Shown: positions 25,491-35,581, numbered from the stretch's first letter. The stretch is 64,000 nt of DNA from Tissierella sp. Yu-01 (GCF_029537395.1 NZ_CP120677.1:1178001-1242000); one strand, 5' to 3'. Notes: generated from the sequence alone by a model not told the origin. Program-made: numbers and translations.

Positions 25491-25513
25491 TATAAATATG
25501 CTTATGTTAAAAC

Positions 25514-26764
25514 TTAATCATTATATACTGGAAGAGTTGAACCGCCAACTGGCATAAGAATAATTTTGGCATCATTACCCTTCTCTACAAGAGCCTGATC
25601 CAAGGCATTTTGTACGTTATCAAATGGTTCCATAAATAAAGTTTTTACAAAATCAGGTTCAAGTTCTGATACTAAAAATATTTTGGCCTTTTCCAGTACC
25701 AGGGCTATTGCTGCTGCCTTATGACCTCCCAATACAAAATTTTCTTTTATTCTTTGTATTAAATCCTTAGACTCCTTCGCTTCATTCATCCAATTTTCAA
25801 ATACCTTTTCTCCTAAACCTTCCTTACAAGAAGCAACTAAGATGATAATGCCTCCATCCTTTACTGCGTGTTTGGAATTGTCTAGAGCCTTTTGAGCCTG
25901 ATAAAGGTTTAAGTCTTTAGGGTATCCCCCTTGAGATACTATTACTATATCTGCTTTCTCTTCTATTGATATCTTATAAAAACCATCTAAAAATCTACAT
26001 CCTTCTCTATGGGCATCTATAAAATGACCTGCAACTGCTTTGACTATTTCCTTCTTTTCATTTAATACAACATTGAGAATAAAATCAACTGATATAAATT
26101 CTTCTATGGATTCTAAATCAAGTCTTACTGGATTAGTATCCAGATTTCCTGCCTTTGCCTCATCTTCAACCATTAGACTATGATTGGCTTGAATTGCATG
26201 CCTAGTGGACACTCCTGGCATTATTGCCTTAACCCCACCACTATAGCCTGCAAAATAATGATATTCAATATTACCTAAACATATTCTTTTATCTGCTTTT
26301 GCAACTGGTGTAAAAACATCGACAGGAGTGCCATTCTTTGTATTTCCAAGATGAACATAATCATCCTGATTACTATCAATACATTTGATGGTGTTAAAAA
26401 TATCTTCTCCTACCAGATATCTTTTTTCTTCTTCTGTATGTGGTCTATGAGCCCCAAGGGCTAATACTATTGTAATATCATCTTTAGAACACCCTGCCTT
26501 TAGTATTTCATCTACGACGTGAGGTAAAACTTTACTACTAGGCATAGGCCTTGTAATATCACTGGTGATGATTACTATTTTTTCCCCAGGTTTGACTATT
26601 TCAGATAATTTAGGTGAGCTGATAGGGTTCTCTAATGCCCTCTTAACTTCTAATTCACCTGTCAAATTAATCTCCACTTCATTAGGTCTTAATTCACCTA
26701 GTATATTCTTTTCATCAAATTGAAATTCTTGAACAGTCCTGCCAAATCCCATGCTATATTTCAT
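25514..26764 (-). CDS. larA: LarA-superfamily nickel-dependent racemase/epimerase (predicted malate racemase)
   Basis: 416 residues. The residues that hold the nickel-pincer cofactor in lactate racemase are recognisable: H106/H109 in GAHRPHTEEE, H169 in IEYHYFAGYSGG, K179 in GGVKAIMPG, and H195. The superfamily includes lactate and malate racemases and gluconate-type epimerases, so the substrate must be inferred. It is the last gene of the inositol operon, ten bases after iolG and ahead of a strong terminator. My proposal is malate racemisation, since the pathway predicted for this operon ends in D-malate. No larB, larC or larE cofactor genes are in the window; they would be needed elsewhere. 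Confidence 0.85.
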   Translation of the reverse strand: MKYSMGFGRTVQEFQFDEKNILGELRPNEVEINLTGELEVKRALENPISSPKLSEIVKPGEKIVIITSDITRPMPSSKVLPHVVDEILKAGCSKDDITIVLALGAHRPHTEEEKRYLVGEDIFNTIKCIDSNQDDYVHLGNTKNGTPVDVFTPVAKADKRICLGNIEYHYFAGYSGGVKAIMPGVSTRHAIQANHSLMVEDEAKAGNLDTNPVRLDLESIEEFISVDFILNVVLNEKKEIVKAVAGHFIDAHREGCRFLDGFYKISIEEKADIVIVSQGGYPKDLNLYQAQKALDNSKHAVKDGGIIILVASCKEGLGEKVFENWMNEAKESKDLIQRIKENFVLGGHKAAAIALVLEKAKIFLVSELEPDFVKTLFMEPFDNVQNALDQALVEKGNDAKIILMPVGGSTLPVYND

Positions 26765-26773
26765 ATTATCACC

Positions 26774-27793
26774 CTAAATTTCGATCTCTTCAATTCTTAC
26801 TGGTCTGTTTTCCTCATATGACTTCTTTGCTGCCATTCCAATCAACACAGGCTTTAAGCCGTCTATCCCAGTAACTGGTGTATTTGTATCGTTAATAATA
26901 GCATCAAAGAATTCTTTCATTTCTGTTACAAATGAATCCTTGTATCTTTCCAAGAAGAAATACTTAGGTTTATCTGACACTATTCCATCTACTGTGTGAA
27001 GAACAGCTGAAGTGTCGGTATCATTACTTACAGTTACAGCCCCTAAGGAACCAAATACCTCCACTCTTTGATCATATCCATAAGCTGCACTTCTACTGTT
27101 GTCAATTACTCCAATTGCTCCATTCTTAAACTTTAGACTTATAATGGCAGTATCCACATCTCCTGCTTCACCTATTTTAGGATCCACTAATACTGCTGCA
27201 TTTGTATAGACTTCTTCAACTTCGCTTCTCGATAGATATCTGACCATATCGAAGTCATGAATTGTCATATCTATAAACATTCCACCAGATACCTTTACAT
27301 ATTCAATTGGTGGAGCCTGAGGATCTCTTGAAGTTACTTTTATGATATGTGGATCTCCAATACTTCCATCCTCTACTAATTGGCGGACCTTCCTAAAGTT
27401 ATGATCAAAACGTCTGTTGAATCCTATCTGGAATTTTACTCCAGCTTTATCTACTGCATCTAATGCCTCTTTTATTTTCTTCACATCGAAATCTATAGGT
27501 TTTTCACAGAATATATGCTTTCCAACATTAGCTGCTTCAATAGTTATCTTTGCATGGGTGTTAGTAGATGAACAAATTAGTACTGCTTCTATCTCTTCAT
27601 CATTTATTATCTCTTGATAGTCCTCATATACATTATTTATACCTAAATTTCTTGCCCAATCTTCTATCTTATCAGCATATATATCAGCAATTGCCTTAAT
27701 CTCAATATCCTTAAAGTTGTTAATTATATTCTCAGCATGTAGCTTGCCAATTCTCCCTGCACCTATTATTCCTATTTTAAGCTTCTTATTCAT
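26774..27793 (-). CDS. iolG: Gfo/Idh/MocA dehydrogenase, probable inositol 2-dehydrogenase
   Basis: 339 residues with an N-terminal Rossmann fold (GIIGAGRIGKLHAENI at about 8-23) and the family EKP motif (CEKPIDFD near residue 95), whose lysine is catalytic, plus HDFDMVRYL supplying the usual aspartate/histidine. It should oxidise myo-inositol to 2-keto-myo-inositol with NAD. It is followed by larA and preceded by iolE in the same operon, the expected partner. A second paralogue is encoded at 35582-36595; which handles myo- and which another inositol isomer cannot be told. Confidence 0.82.
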   Translation of the reverse strand: MNKKLKIGIIGAGRIGKLHAENIINNFKDIEIKAIADIYADKIEDWARNLGINNVYEDYQEIINDEEIEAVLICSSTNTHAKITIEAANVGKHIFCEKPIDFDVKKIKEALDAVDKAGVKFQIGFNRRFDHNFRKVRQLVEDGSIGDPHIIKVTSRDPQAPPIEYVKVSGGMFIDMTIHDFDMVRYLSRSEVEEVYTNAAVLVDPKIGEAGDVDTAIISLKFKNGAIGVIDNSRSAAYGYDQRVEVFGSLGAVTVSNDTDTSAVLHTVDGIVSDKPKYFFLERYKDSFVTEMKEFFDAIINDTNTPVTGIDGLKPVLIGMAAKKSYEENRPVRIEEIEI

Positions 27794-27819
27794 ATGAACT
27801 CATGCCTCCTGAATGAAAT

Positions 27820-28716
27820 TTACAAACCTGTCTTTTCTCTTATATAATTTCTAGCTTTTATAGCATATTCCAATGGATTTGCCAAAGCTGGATCCTGCTC
27901 AGCCTCCACTATAAACCAACCTTCATAATTATGTTCATCTAAAATTCTGAATAATGGTTCAAAGTCGATCATACCATCTCCAGGCACAGTAAAAGTACCT
28001 TTCTTTACTCCCTGTAGAAAGCTTAAATCTTCATCCTTTACCTTCTTCAGTACATCTTCTCTTATATCCTTTAGATGAACGTGTTTAATTCTATGAATAT
28101 ACTTTTTTAAGATATATTCTGGATCTTCACCTGAGTAGGTTAAATGTCCTGTATCAAATAACAGGTATACAAGCTCTGGACTAGTCATTTCCATCAATTT
28201 ATCTATTTCTTCAGATGTTTGAACTCCTGTGCCCATATGATGATGATAAACAATCTTCATATCTTTTTCTGCTGCTAGCTTGCCTAGATTCTCCAATCCT
28301 CTAGTTAATGTTTCCCACTCATCATCGTTAAAATATGGTTTTTGCTTAAATACAGGAACATCCATTTTGCCTTGTATGCTTTTACTCTGCTCAGAAACTA
28401 CTATGACCTTTGCCCCCATTTCATGGAGAAAGTCTCTATGCTTTATAAATTCTTCTGCGACCTCTTCAAATGGCTTTGAAACTACAAAGGAGCTAAACCA
28501 TGCACTTGCTATCTGTACGTTTCTTAATTCTAGTGCCTTCTTTAAGGCCTTAGTATCTCTAGGATATTTATTTCCAACTTCACTTCCCGTAAATCCTGCA
28601 AGTGACATTTCACTTATACACTGCTCAAAGGTATTCTCTCCTCCAAGCTGGGGCATATCATCATTTGTCCATGCTATTGGGGCAATGCCTAACTTAACTT
28701 TATTGTTATCAAACAT
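27820..28716 (-). CDS. iolE: Inosose dehydratase
   Basis: 298 residues, the standard IolE length. The N-terminus [19 protein letters not shown] and the following [11 protein letters not shown] are characteristic of IolE within the xylose-isomerase-like TIM-barrel family. Metal ligands are suggested by [22 protein letters not shown] and KHVHLKD. The enzyme dehydrates 2-keto-myo-inositol to 3D-trihydroxycyclohexane-1,2-dione, the substrate of the neighbouring IolD. The ATG follows AGGGGGT, and the gene lies 15 bases downstream of iolD. Confidence 0.93.
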   Translation of the reverse strand: MFDNNKVKLGIAPIAWTNDDMPQLGGENTFEQCISEMSLAGFTGSEVGNKYPRDTKALKKALELRNVQIASAWFSSFVVSKPFEEVAEEFIKHRDFLHEMGAKVIVVSEQSKSIQGKMDVPVFKQKPYFNDDEWETLTRGLENLGKLAAEKDMKIVYHHHMGTGVQTSEEIDKLMEMTSPELVYLLFDTGHLTYSGEDPEYILKKYIHRIKHVHLKDIREDVLKKVKDEDLSFLQGVKKGTFTVPGDGMIDFEPLFRILDEHNYEGWFIVEAEQDPALANPLEYAIKARNYIREKTGL

Positions 28717-28730
28717 ATATTGACCCCCTT

Positions 28731-30593
28731 TTAGAATTTTTTAGTCTTTGAAATTCCCTCTTCCATATTTTTGTAAGCTTCATTAACACTTGCATAATCT
28801 GAAATTTCTGGAACTCCAACTCTCCACCAAGATTCGTAACCATCTGTCATAGTCTTTGGAAGAACCTTAATATCAATAAGTGTTGATCTCTTTTCATTCT
28901 TAGCAGCTATTAAGGCTTCCCTTAACTCCTCTGAATTTGTTGCTCTAAAAGTCTTCACACCATAGCCTTCTGCAGACTTGGCAAAATCCATAGGTATATA
29001 ATCTCCATCCAGTCTCTCTGTTTCTGGATTTCTATATCTGAATTCAGTGTTAAAGGATGGAATTCCTTGTCCTACTTGAAGGTTATTTATACAGCCAAAG
29101 CCGTTATTATCAAAGAGGATTACATTTATCTTTTTACCTTCTTGGATGCTTGTTACTAACTCTGAATGAAGCATAAGATAACTTCCATCTCCTACCATTG
29201 CATATATTTCTTTTTCAGGCTCTGCAATCTTAACTCCTAAAGATGCACAAACTTCATATCCCATACATGAGAATCCGTATTCCATATGGTAGTTTTTATA
29301 TCCCTTAGTTCTCCATACTCTCTGAAGGTCCCCTGGTAAGCTTCCAGACGAACCTACAACTACAGAGCTCTCATCAATGAATTCATTGATAATGCCTAGT
29401 GCTCTAGTTTGTGAGAAACCGTTTTCAAGTTCTATACTATATAATCTATCTACTTCATTATTCCAATCTGCTCTTAACTCCTTAATTTCATTTACATATG
29501 TTGACCTGTATCCGTATTCAGTCAATAATTCTTCAAGTGCCTTTAATCCTTCTTTAGCATCTGCTACCATCATAGTCGAATCCATCTTATATGCGTCGAA
29601 GGAATTTACATTTATACTTACTATTTCTACATCTTCATTTTGGAATGCCCATTTTGAGCTTGTAGTAAAATCTCCAAGTCTAGTGCCTACTGCAATAATC
29701 ACATCTGAATCTCTTGCAGCAAGATTTGCAGCCTTTGTTCCTGTTACACCAATTCCTCCTAGGTTCAAAGGATGATTCCAATCTATGATCCCTTTCCCAG
29801 CCTGTGTTTCACCAATAGGTATATTAAATTTCTCTGCAAAGTTTAATAATGCTTCACCAGCTTCAGAATAGGTTACTCCACCACCACAAATTAACAATGG
29901 CTTCTTCTTATTCTTGATTATTTCAGCTACTCTCTTAACCTCGTTACTAGAAGGAGGTCTTCTATTTATGTGATGTATTCTTTTCCTAAAGAATTCTACA
30001 GGATAATCATATGCTTCTGCCTCTGCATCCTGGGAAAGGCAAATGGTTACAGCTCCAGTTTCAGCAGGATCCGTTAAAACTCTCATAGCATTTATCATTG
30101 CACTCATCAGCTGTTCAGGTCGTGTAATTCTATCCCAATATTTTGACACAGCTTTAAATGCATCATTAGCAGTTATATTTAGGTTATGTGGCTGTTCTAT
30201 CTGCTGTAATACTGGATCAGGTTGTCTACAAGCAAATGTATCTCCTGGAAAAAGCAAAAGTGGTATTCTATTTGCTGTAGCAGTTCCTGCTGCAGTTACC
30301 AAATTTAATGCACCTGGACCTATGGATGAAGAGCAGGCAATTATTTCTCTTCTATTTTTCTGCTTTGCATAGCCTATTGCCGCATGTGCCATTCCCTGTT
30401 CATTTCTGCCCTGATATACTTTTATATCACCTTTGTATGATTCAAGAGCTTCACCAAAGCCTACTACTATTCCATGACCAAAGATTGTGAATACACCTTT
30501 AACAAATTTATTTTCAACACCATCGAATTCAACATACTGATTATCTAAGAATTTCATCAGCGCCTGTCCGACTGTTAGTTTAATAGTTTTCAC
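28731..30593 (-). CDS. iolD: 3D-trihydroxycyclohexane-1,2-dione hydrolase (ThDP-dependent)
   Basis: 620 residues from GTG 30591-30593, selected because AAGGAG lies eight bases upstream and a longer frame would overlap iolB. The protein has the three domains of thiamine-diphosphate enzymes: an N-terminal PYR domain with [11 protein letters not shown] and [16 protein letters not shown], a central domain with [11 protein letters not shown], and a C-terminal PP domain with VGDGSYLM and the [11 protein letters not shown] metal-binding stretch. It opens the cyclitol ring to give 5-deoxy-D-glucuronate. Flanked by iolB and iolE, its assignment is firm. Confidence 0.93.
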   Translation of the reverse strand: MKTIKLTVGQALMKFLDNQYVEFDGVENKFVKGVFTIFGHGIVVGFGEALESYKGDIKVYQGRNEQGMAHAAIGYAKQKNRREIIACSSSIGPGALNLVTAAGTATANRIPLLLFPGDTFACRQPDPVLQQIEQPHNLNITANDAFKAVSKYWDRITRPEQLMSAMINAMRVLTDPAETGAVTICLSQDAEAEAYDYPVEFFRKRIHHINRRPPSSNEVKRVAEIIKNKKKPLLICGGGVTYSEAGEALLNFAEKFNIPIGETQAGKGIIDWNHPLNLGGIGVTGTKAANLAARDSDVIIAVGTRLGDFTTSSKWAFQNEDVEIVSINVNSFDAYKMDSTMMVADAKEGLKALEELLTEYGYRSTYVNEIKELRADWNNEVDRLYSIELENGFSQTRALGIINEFIDESSVVVGSSGSLPGDLQRVWRTKGYKNYHMEYGFSCMGYEVCASLGVKIAEPEKEIYAMVGDGSYLMLHSELVTSIQEGKKINVILFDNNGFGCINNLQVGQGIPSFNTEFRYRNPETERLDGDYIPMDFAKSAEGYGVKTFRATNSEELREALIAAKNEKRSTLIDIKVLPKTMTDGYESWWRVGVPEISDYASVNEAYKNMEEGISKTKKF

Positions 30594-30615
30594 TTTATCA
30601 CTCCTTACCTTGTCT

Positions 30616-31410
30616 TTAATAATCTGGCCAAATCTTGGCATCTTCTTTAGTAACCCACAAATGCTCGGGTTCAAAAGTAGGAGTTATATATGGGTCCCCG
30701 TCAACATGTCTTATTACCCAAAGATAATACATTGCATATCCTGGAGCTGTAGTCTGCGGATGTGATAATTCATCAACGACCTTGACTGTATCATTGTGCT
30801 TAACCATAACTACATCTTCACCAAGTTGACAGAATCCATATCCATTTTCAGGATAAAACCTATAATAATATATTTCAGGCTGTGGATGATGGTGCGGAGG
30901 ATAACTTGACCATTTACCAGGATAATCTATTACTTCTCCGACTACTAAATTGGAATAATCCGCATTTGAATAATCAAATACAGTTCTTACAATCCGTGTA
31001 GATGTTTCCTTCATTGTGCCCTTTCCCCTTTGTTCACTTGCACATTCTTCCGGAGTATATAGCCTTGAATCAAATTTTCTTTCATTAAAAGTTTTGGTTA
31101 CAGCAAACTCAGTATCATCCTTTAATGCAGTAATCTTAACTTCTACATCTGCAGGAAGATGCAGTACCCAAGGACTATCATCAAAACAAGAGTCTCTTTT
31201 AATTACACAAGAATTTTCTTCCCATTCTAGTTTTGCTTCCCCTTCAATTAGTAAATATGCTCTCTCCTTATCCTCAAAATCTGTCTCTACTTGATTTACT
31301 TTCATCTTTAGTATGCCAAAGTCCATCATAGTATTTTTTTCTTTTTCATCTATGGTAGTTATCGAATTATATCCATAGTCAAATTCTTTTGTCGGTCTGA
31401 TTCTATACAT
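30616..31410 (-). CDS. iolB: 5-deoxy-glucuronate isomerase
   Basis: 264 residues, the usual IolB size, a bicupin. The metal motif is visible in [15 protein letters not shown] (H173-H175, E179) and the later [18 protein letters not shown]. The enzyme converts 5-deoxy-D-glucuronate to 2-deoxy-5-keto-D-gluconate. It overlaps the transketolase C-terminal-subunit gene by eight bases, so translation of the two is coupled. That coupling is informative, because the IolB product has the ketose head group expected of a transketolase donor. Confidence 0.93.
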   Translation of the reverse strand: MYRIRPTKEFDYGYNSITTIDEKEKNTMMDFGILKMKVNQVETDFEDKERAYLLIEGEAKLEWEENSCVIKRDSCFDDSPWVLHLPADVEVKITALKDDTEFAVTKTFNERKFDSRLYTPEECASEQRGKGTMKETSTRIVRTVFDYSNADYSNLVVGEVIDYPGKWSSYPPHHHPQPEIYYYRFYPENGYGFCQLGEDVVMVKHNDTVKVVDELSHPQTTAPGYAMYYLWVIRHVDGDPYITPTFEPEHLWVTKEDAKIWPDY

Positions 31411-32389
31411 TACAACACCTACTTTCCTTTCTTTCTAAGGCTAACTTAACTCGATTTATAATTTTGTCTGTTGTAAGGTTAAATCTTTCTCTCAAATAAC
31501 TTTCAGGGCCAACTTCACCGAAGGAATCTCTAACGCCAACCCTTTCCATTGGAACTGGATGGTTTTCTACTATAACTTCTGCTACTGCGGAGCCTAGTCC
31601 GTTAATTATATTGTGATTTTCACAGGTTACTATAGCTCCTGTTTCAGTTGCTGCTTTTATGATAGCTTCTGTATCTATTGGTTTAATAGTAAACATATTT
31701 AACACTCTTGCAGATATTCCTTCATCTTTTAATTTCTCGGCAGCTTTTAATGCATCATCTACCATTATTCCCGTGGCAATAATGGTAACGTCTTCTCCGT
31801 CCATTAGAGTTACAGCTTTTCCTATTTCGAATGTAGACCCTTCTTCATATATTTTTATAGCATTTTTCCTTAAAAGCCTTATATAAAATACTCCAAATGG
31901 GTCAGCTATTTGCTTTATTAAATCTTTAAGCATTGTTGTATCTACAGGTTCTAGTATAGTGATATCAGGTATATTTCTCATTAATCCAATATCCTCAAAT
32001 GGCATATGAGTTCCACCATTAAATGCTGCTGTTACTCCTGGATCACTTCCTGTTATTCTTACGTTGTTTTTCGCATAGCCACAGGATAGAAATACTTGAT
32101 CAAAGCATCTTCTGGATGCAAATGGCCCAAATGTATGAGCATAAGGAATTTTCCCAGTAGCAGATAATCCCGCTGCTATTCCAATCATATTTGCCTCCTG
32201 TACTCCAACGTTAAAGGTTCTTTCTGGATATGCTTTTGAGAAAGGCACCATTCCCATTGAACTCATCAGATCCGCATCAAGAACCACTATATTTTCATTT
32301 TCAGCAGCCAGCTCCATAAGTGTCTCACAATATGCAGCTCTCATTTCCTTAACTTCCTTGACTCTGTTCTCTGTTAAAATTGCAGTCAT
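31403..32389 (-). CDS. Transketolase, C-terminal (pyrimidine-binding plus C-) subunit
   Basis: 328 residues corresponding to domains 2 and 3 of transketolase, encoded apart from domain 1. The pyrimidine-domain motif is seen in ERTFNVGVQEANMIGIAAGLS with the catalytic glutamate, and TFGPFASRRCFDQVF follows. The C-terminal domain begins near residue 190 with VTIIATGIMVDDALKA. Split transketolases are common in Clostridia and archaea. The gene overlaps its partner's stop by one base (TGATG) and overlaps iolB by eight bases. Its position inside an inositol operon is not seen in the classic Bacillus iol set. Confidence 0.9.
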   Translation of the reverse strand: MTAILTENRVKEVKEMRAAYCETLMELAAENENIVVLDADLMSSMGMVPFSKAYPERTFNVGVQEANMIGIAAGLSATGKIPYAHTFGPFASRRCFDQVFLSCGYAKNNVRITGSDPGVTAAFNGGTHMPFEDIGLMRNIPDITILEPVDTTMLKDLIKQIADPFGVFYIRLLRKNAIKIYEEGSTFEIGKAVTLMDGEDVTIIATGIMVDDALKAAEKLKDEGISARVLNMFTIKPIDTEAIIKAATETGAIVTCENHNIINGLGSAVAEVIVENHPVPMERVGVRDSFGEVGPESYLRERFNLTTDKIINRVKLALERKESRCCNV

Positions 32390-33234
32390 CAGATTATCAC
32401 CTCATCCAGTTGTTTATTCAGCTCCTGTAAAGCGTCTTCCATTTGCTCCTTACTAATTGTAATATGATGATTTGATGGAGCTGTTTCACAATAATTCCAG
32501 CCCTTTCCTTTAATAGTATCTAGAACTATAACTGAAGGTTGATCTTTAATCTTTTTTGCTTCTTCTATAGCATTATATATGGCCTCTATATCGTGACCGT
32601 CTATATCTTGAGTATGCCACCCAAAGCTTTTAAATTTACCAGATATACTAAATGGCTTATTTATATCTACTAAAAAGCCATCTAATTGTTTTTTATTGTA
32701 ATCTACAAATGTAATTAAATTATCAAGTCCAGCATGGGCTGCATAGGATACCGCTTCCCATATTTGACCCTCCTGAATTTCACCATCACCTAGAATAAGA
32801 TAGGTATAATTGTCTTTTTTATCAAGCTTATGTCCTAGAGCTACACCTACTGCTAATGAGGAGCCTTGACCTAAGGATCCAGTAGTCATATCTATTCCAG
32901 TTGTCAGGTTCTTATCACAATGACTTGGAAATTTTGTTCCTGGTTTATTTATTGACATTAAATCTTCAATAGGAAAATATCCCCTTAGCGCTAATGCTGC
33001 ATATATTGAAGGTCCTGAATGTCCTTTTGAACAAATTAACCAATCTCTATCTTCCCATTTGGGATTACTTGGATCTATATTCATTACTTCGCCGTAAAGT
33101 ACAGCAAGAGCATCCGCAATTGAAAATGATCCACCTACATGTCCAAATCCTAAATTTCCAAGAGCCTTTATTGCCTCGATTCTAATATTAGTTGCAAATA
33201 TTTTAAGCTCTTTAATTCTTTCCCTACTTAACAT
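32389..33234 (-). CDS. Transketolase, N-terminal (ThDP diphosphate-binding) subunit
   Basis: 281 residues corresponding to transketolase domain 1. The thiamine diphosphate motif starts at GDG (149-151) in LILGDGEIQEGQIWEA and extends to the asparagine of FVDYNKKQLDG. Other family features are GHVGGSFSIAD, CSKGHSGPSIYAAL and TGSLGQGSS. With the C-terminal subunit it would make an active enzyme that transfers two-carbon ketol units. The ATG follows GGAGGTG. Upstream lies the PGK homologue with a 35-base gap. Confidence 0.92.
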   Translation of the reverse strand: MLSRERIKELKIFATNIRIEAIKALGNLGFGHVGGSFSIADALAVLYGEVMNIDPSNPKWEDRDWLICSKGHSGPSIYAALALRGYFPIEDLMSINKPGTKFPSHCDKNLTTGIDMTTGSLGQGSSLAVGVALGHKLDKKDNYTYLILGDGEIQEGQIWEAVSYAAHAGLDNLITFVDYNKKQLDGFLVDINKPFSISGKFKSFGWHTQDIDGHDIEAIYNAIEEAKKIKDQPSVIVLDTIKGKGWNYCETAPSNHHITISKEQMEDALQELNKQLDEVII

Positions 33235-33269
33235 AAATACACCTCCATTTTACTAGTAATTAGGTCATA

Positions 33270-34532
33270 TCATATGTTTGTAGCTAAATATGACTTTTTC
33301 ATTGCTTCTATTAGAGGCATTTTTACACCAGATAAAAATCTAACCATTGCACCTCCTGCAGTACATACATAATCAATCTTTTCCAGATTAATAAATCTTG
33401 ATGCTGCACTGACTGTATCTCCTCCACCAATTACAGAATATCCATTGCTCTGTGCAATTGCATTCCATATGGACTTTGTTCCCAACTCAAAATTTGAATT
33501 CTCATATACACCAGCAGGTCCATTTACAAAGATAGTTCCTGCATTCATAATCACATCTCTATAGATCTCAATTGTCTTTTGACCTATATCCAAACAGATA
33601 TTATCTATTGGTAGTTCATCTATTTTAATCTCTTTTCTTTCCCCCTTTATTTCATAGGCTAGGTCAACAGGATACATGATTTTATCAGGATATTTTTTAA
33701 TATACTCAATTGCAGGGTCAATAAATTTGTCTAGATGCCTATCCTTAATAAATTTCATATTTTCATTACCTATATCATAACCCTTGGCAATCAGCATAAT
33801 ATGCCCTGTAATGCCACTGGTTAAGATCTTATCAGCAGCTCCATTTTCAAGTACCTGTTTCATCATGCCAAATGCATCTGATATCTTTAAGCCTCCAAGA
33901 ACAAAGATATTAGGTCTTTCAGGAGAATTCATCACTCTAGTTAGAGCCTCTATTTCTTCAACCATAAGGATACCTGCTGCCGATGGTTTTATTTCCTGGA
34001 ATGCTACCATTGACGGCGCATTCCTGTGGGCTGCTGCAAAGGCATCATTAATATAAATATCTATTAATGGAGAAAGGTTTCTCACTAAATAGGTATCAAG
34101 CATTTCAGGGGGTCCTAGCTTGACAGAATCCTCAAAGGATGAAACTTCCTCTGTAAGGTATCTTAGATTGCCTAAAAGAACAATTTCTCCTGCTTTAAGC
34201 TCCTTAATTGCCTCTTGTGCAGCTGGTCCACATACATCATCTAAATATGTTATATGTTTTTTTAGTTTTTTTGATAAAATTTCTGCATGCTCTTTTAAAG
34301 GTATAAGATTCATATAGTCAAGAGTATCCCCTTGATGAGCAATAATTGCTATCTTTGCACCTTTTTCTATTAAATAATTTAGGGTAGGAAGACTTTTGTC
34401 AATTCTATTAAAGTTAACGATTTTTTTAGTTCCAGGATCTATAGGTGAATTTATATCTAGTCTTAATAAGACAGTTTTATCCTCATAATCAAATTCTTTT
34501 AATGACCTGATTCCAGTATCTACTACATCCAT
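33270..34532 (-). CDS. Archaeal-type phosphoglycerate kinase homologue, probably with altered substrate
   Basis: 420 residues. Several active-site residues of PGK are kept: D26 and N28 in LLRLDINSP, R43 in NFNRI, H66, R124 in GNLRY, and R170 in INDAFAAAHR. However, the usual HxGRP arginine that helps bind the C3 phosphate of 3-phosphoglycerate is replaced (AHQGDT, D69). The general pattern, including DDVCGPAAQEAIK and INDAFAAAHRNAPS, follows archaeal rather than bacterial PGK. The gene overlaps the GAPDH homologue by ten bases. I infer a kinase acting on an acyl phosphate that carries a carboxylate instead of a phosphate, namely malyl phosphate to D-malate plus ATP. Ordinary glycolytic PGK is the alternative. 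Confidence 0.78.
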   Translation of the reverse strand: MDVVDTGIRSLKEFDYEDKTVLLRLDINSPIDPGTKKIVNFNRIDKSLPTLNYLIEKGAKIAIIAHQGDTLDYMNLIPLKEHAEILSKKLKKHITYLDDVCGPAAQEAIKELKAGEIVLLGNLRYLTEEVSSFEDSVKLGPPEMLDTYLVRNLSPLIDIYINDAFAAAHRNAPSMVAFQEIKPSAAGILMVEEIEALTRVMNSPERPNIFVLGGLKISDAFGMMKQVLENGAADKILTSGITGHIMLIAKGYDIGNENMKFIKDRHLDKFIDPAIEYIKKYPDKIMYPVDLAYEIKGERKEIKIDELPIDNICLDIGQKTIEIYRDVIMNAGTIFVNGPAGVYENSNFELGTKSIWNAIAQSNGYSVIGGGDTVSAASRFINLEKIDYVCTAGGAMVRFLSGVKMPLIEAMKKSYLATNI

Positions 34533-35548
34533 TTTCCCAACCCCAAGTATTCATTCGTTTTTCCAACAGCATCAAGTTTATCACTTTGCATATTCATAGC
34601 AGCTCTTACGGCATCTATACTTTCAGGAATAACAACTGCTTCTTGAGGTATGTTTATCGCAAACATTATATCTTTTCCAGACTTAACAATTGTTTCTTCG
34701 AATACTGCTATTTCGTACATATCACCTCTTGGATTTCCAAGATCTCTTGCATATCTAAATAATGCAGCATTTCCTTGGAATCCGTCTGAAATTTTCACCA
34801 CTCTAATTCTAGGATGTTTATTAAACATTTCTAATAATTCTTCTTTAGAAATTTCCTTCTTAGGCGTTGCTAAAACGGTAATTATATGTCCGTGAGTTAC
34901 TGGAGTATGCACAAGTATACCTGTTGCTTCAATATGCGGCATAATTGTCATTAAATCTACTGCTTGATGACTTGGAGCTTTATCTACTTTTAGGGCATTT
35001 GTTAATCCTCTATGATAATCACCTGGATCGGCAACGCGTCTAACAATTGTAATAGCAACTCTATCTACTCCAACTTCCTTGTCTATACAATCAACAGCTC
35101 TTATAAGTCCAGTGGTGTTGCATGATGTAAGTTTCAGATAATCCTGTCCAACTCCAGCCTCGTAATTTGCATAGCCATGGAAAAATATATCTGCTACAGA
35201 ATTCTTTTCGCCACCTTGGAATATTGCTTTTTTATTATATTTTTCATATAGTTCTTTATTTTGTTGACCTACTCCTGCACTAGTAGCATCAAGTATGATG
35301 TCAACCTTTTGAACTAAATCCTCTAATGTACCGGAAACAGGTATATCTAACTCATCAAAATCCTTTTTATTTTCAAAAGATGCAAGATATAGGTCATAAG
35401 GCATTCCCTTCTCCTTTAATGCTCTTATAGCAAGAGTAGGTCTTGAATTACCTGCCACTCCAACAAGTTCCATATCCTCTTGAAGAACAACACCATCTGC
35501 TAATCTTTGTCCAATTACTCCATATCCTACAACTCCAACCTTAATCAT
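34523..35548 (-). CDS. Archaeal-type (type II) glyceraldehyde-3-phosphate dehydrogenase homologue
   Basis: 341 residues with the Rossmann start VGVVGYGVIGQRLADGV and the catalytic cysteine C143 in TSCNTTGLIR, both as in archaeal GAPDH rather than bacterial GapA. The substrate region differs from what I recall of archaeal enzymes: RRVADPGDYHRGLTNAL in place of the DPNDxKRGPxNAI type, and PSHQAVD in place of PSHHGPD. It is coupled to the PGK homologue (ten-base overlap) and lies in the inositol operon. The inferred role is phosphorylating oxidation of D-3-hydroxy-4-oxobutanoate to D-malyl phosphate with NAD(P). Confidence 0.8.
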   Translation of the reverse strand: MIKVGVVGYGVIGQRLADGVVLQEDMELVGVAGNSRPTLAIRALKEKGMPYDLYLASFENKKDFDELDIPVSGTLEDLVQKVDIILDATSAGVGQQNKELYEKYNKKAIFQGGEKNSVADIFFHGYANYEAGVGQDYLKLTSCNTTGLIRAVDCIDKEVGVDRVAITIVRRVADPGDYHRGLTNALKVDKAPSHQAVDLMTIMPHIEATGILVHTPVTHGHIITVLATPKKEISKEELLEMFNKHPRIRVVKISDGFQGNAALFRYARDLGNPRGDMYEIAVFEETIVKSGKDIMFAINIPQEAVVIPESIDAVRAAMNMQSDKLDAVGKTNEYLGLGKWM

Positions 35549-35581
35549 AAAATATCCCCCTTTTTATTAGTAGTTTTATTT

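Larger units (their letters stand above)
25203..25513. other. 311-base intergenic region holding a structured repeat and a terminator
   Basis: From right to left: the larA terminator (25449-25490), about 45 AT-rich bases without visible signals, repeat copy 1 (25261-25400), then the pepP leader with a TATAAT and its ribosome site. No coding frame of interest is seen. Confidence 0.7.

Noticed and set aside
30594-30674. 27-codon N-terminal extension of iolD
   Set aside because: It overlaps iolB, has no ribosome site, and GTG 30593 has a good one.
33270-35548. Reading the GAPDH and PGK homologues as the ordinary glycolytic operon
   Set aside because: They are archaeal-type, lie without tpi, pgm or eno inside an iol operon, and the PGK HxGRP arginine is missing. 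It remains the main alternative and is noted in the finding.
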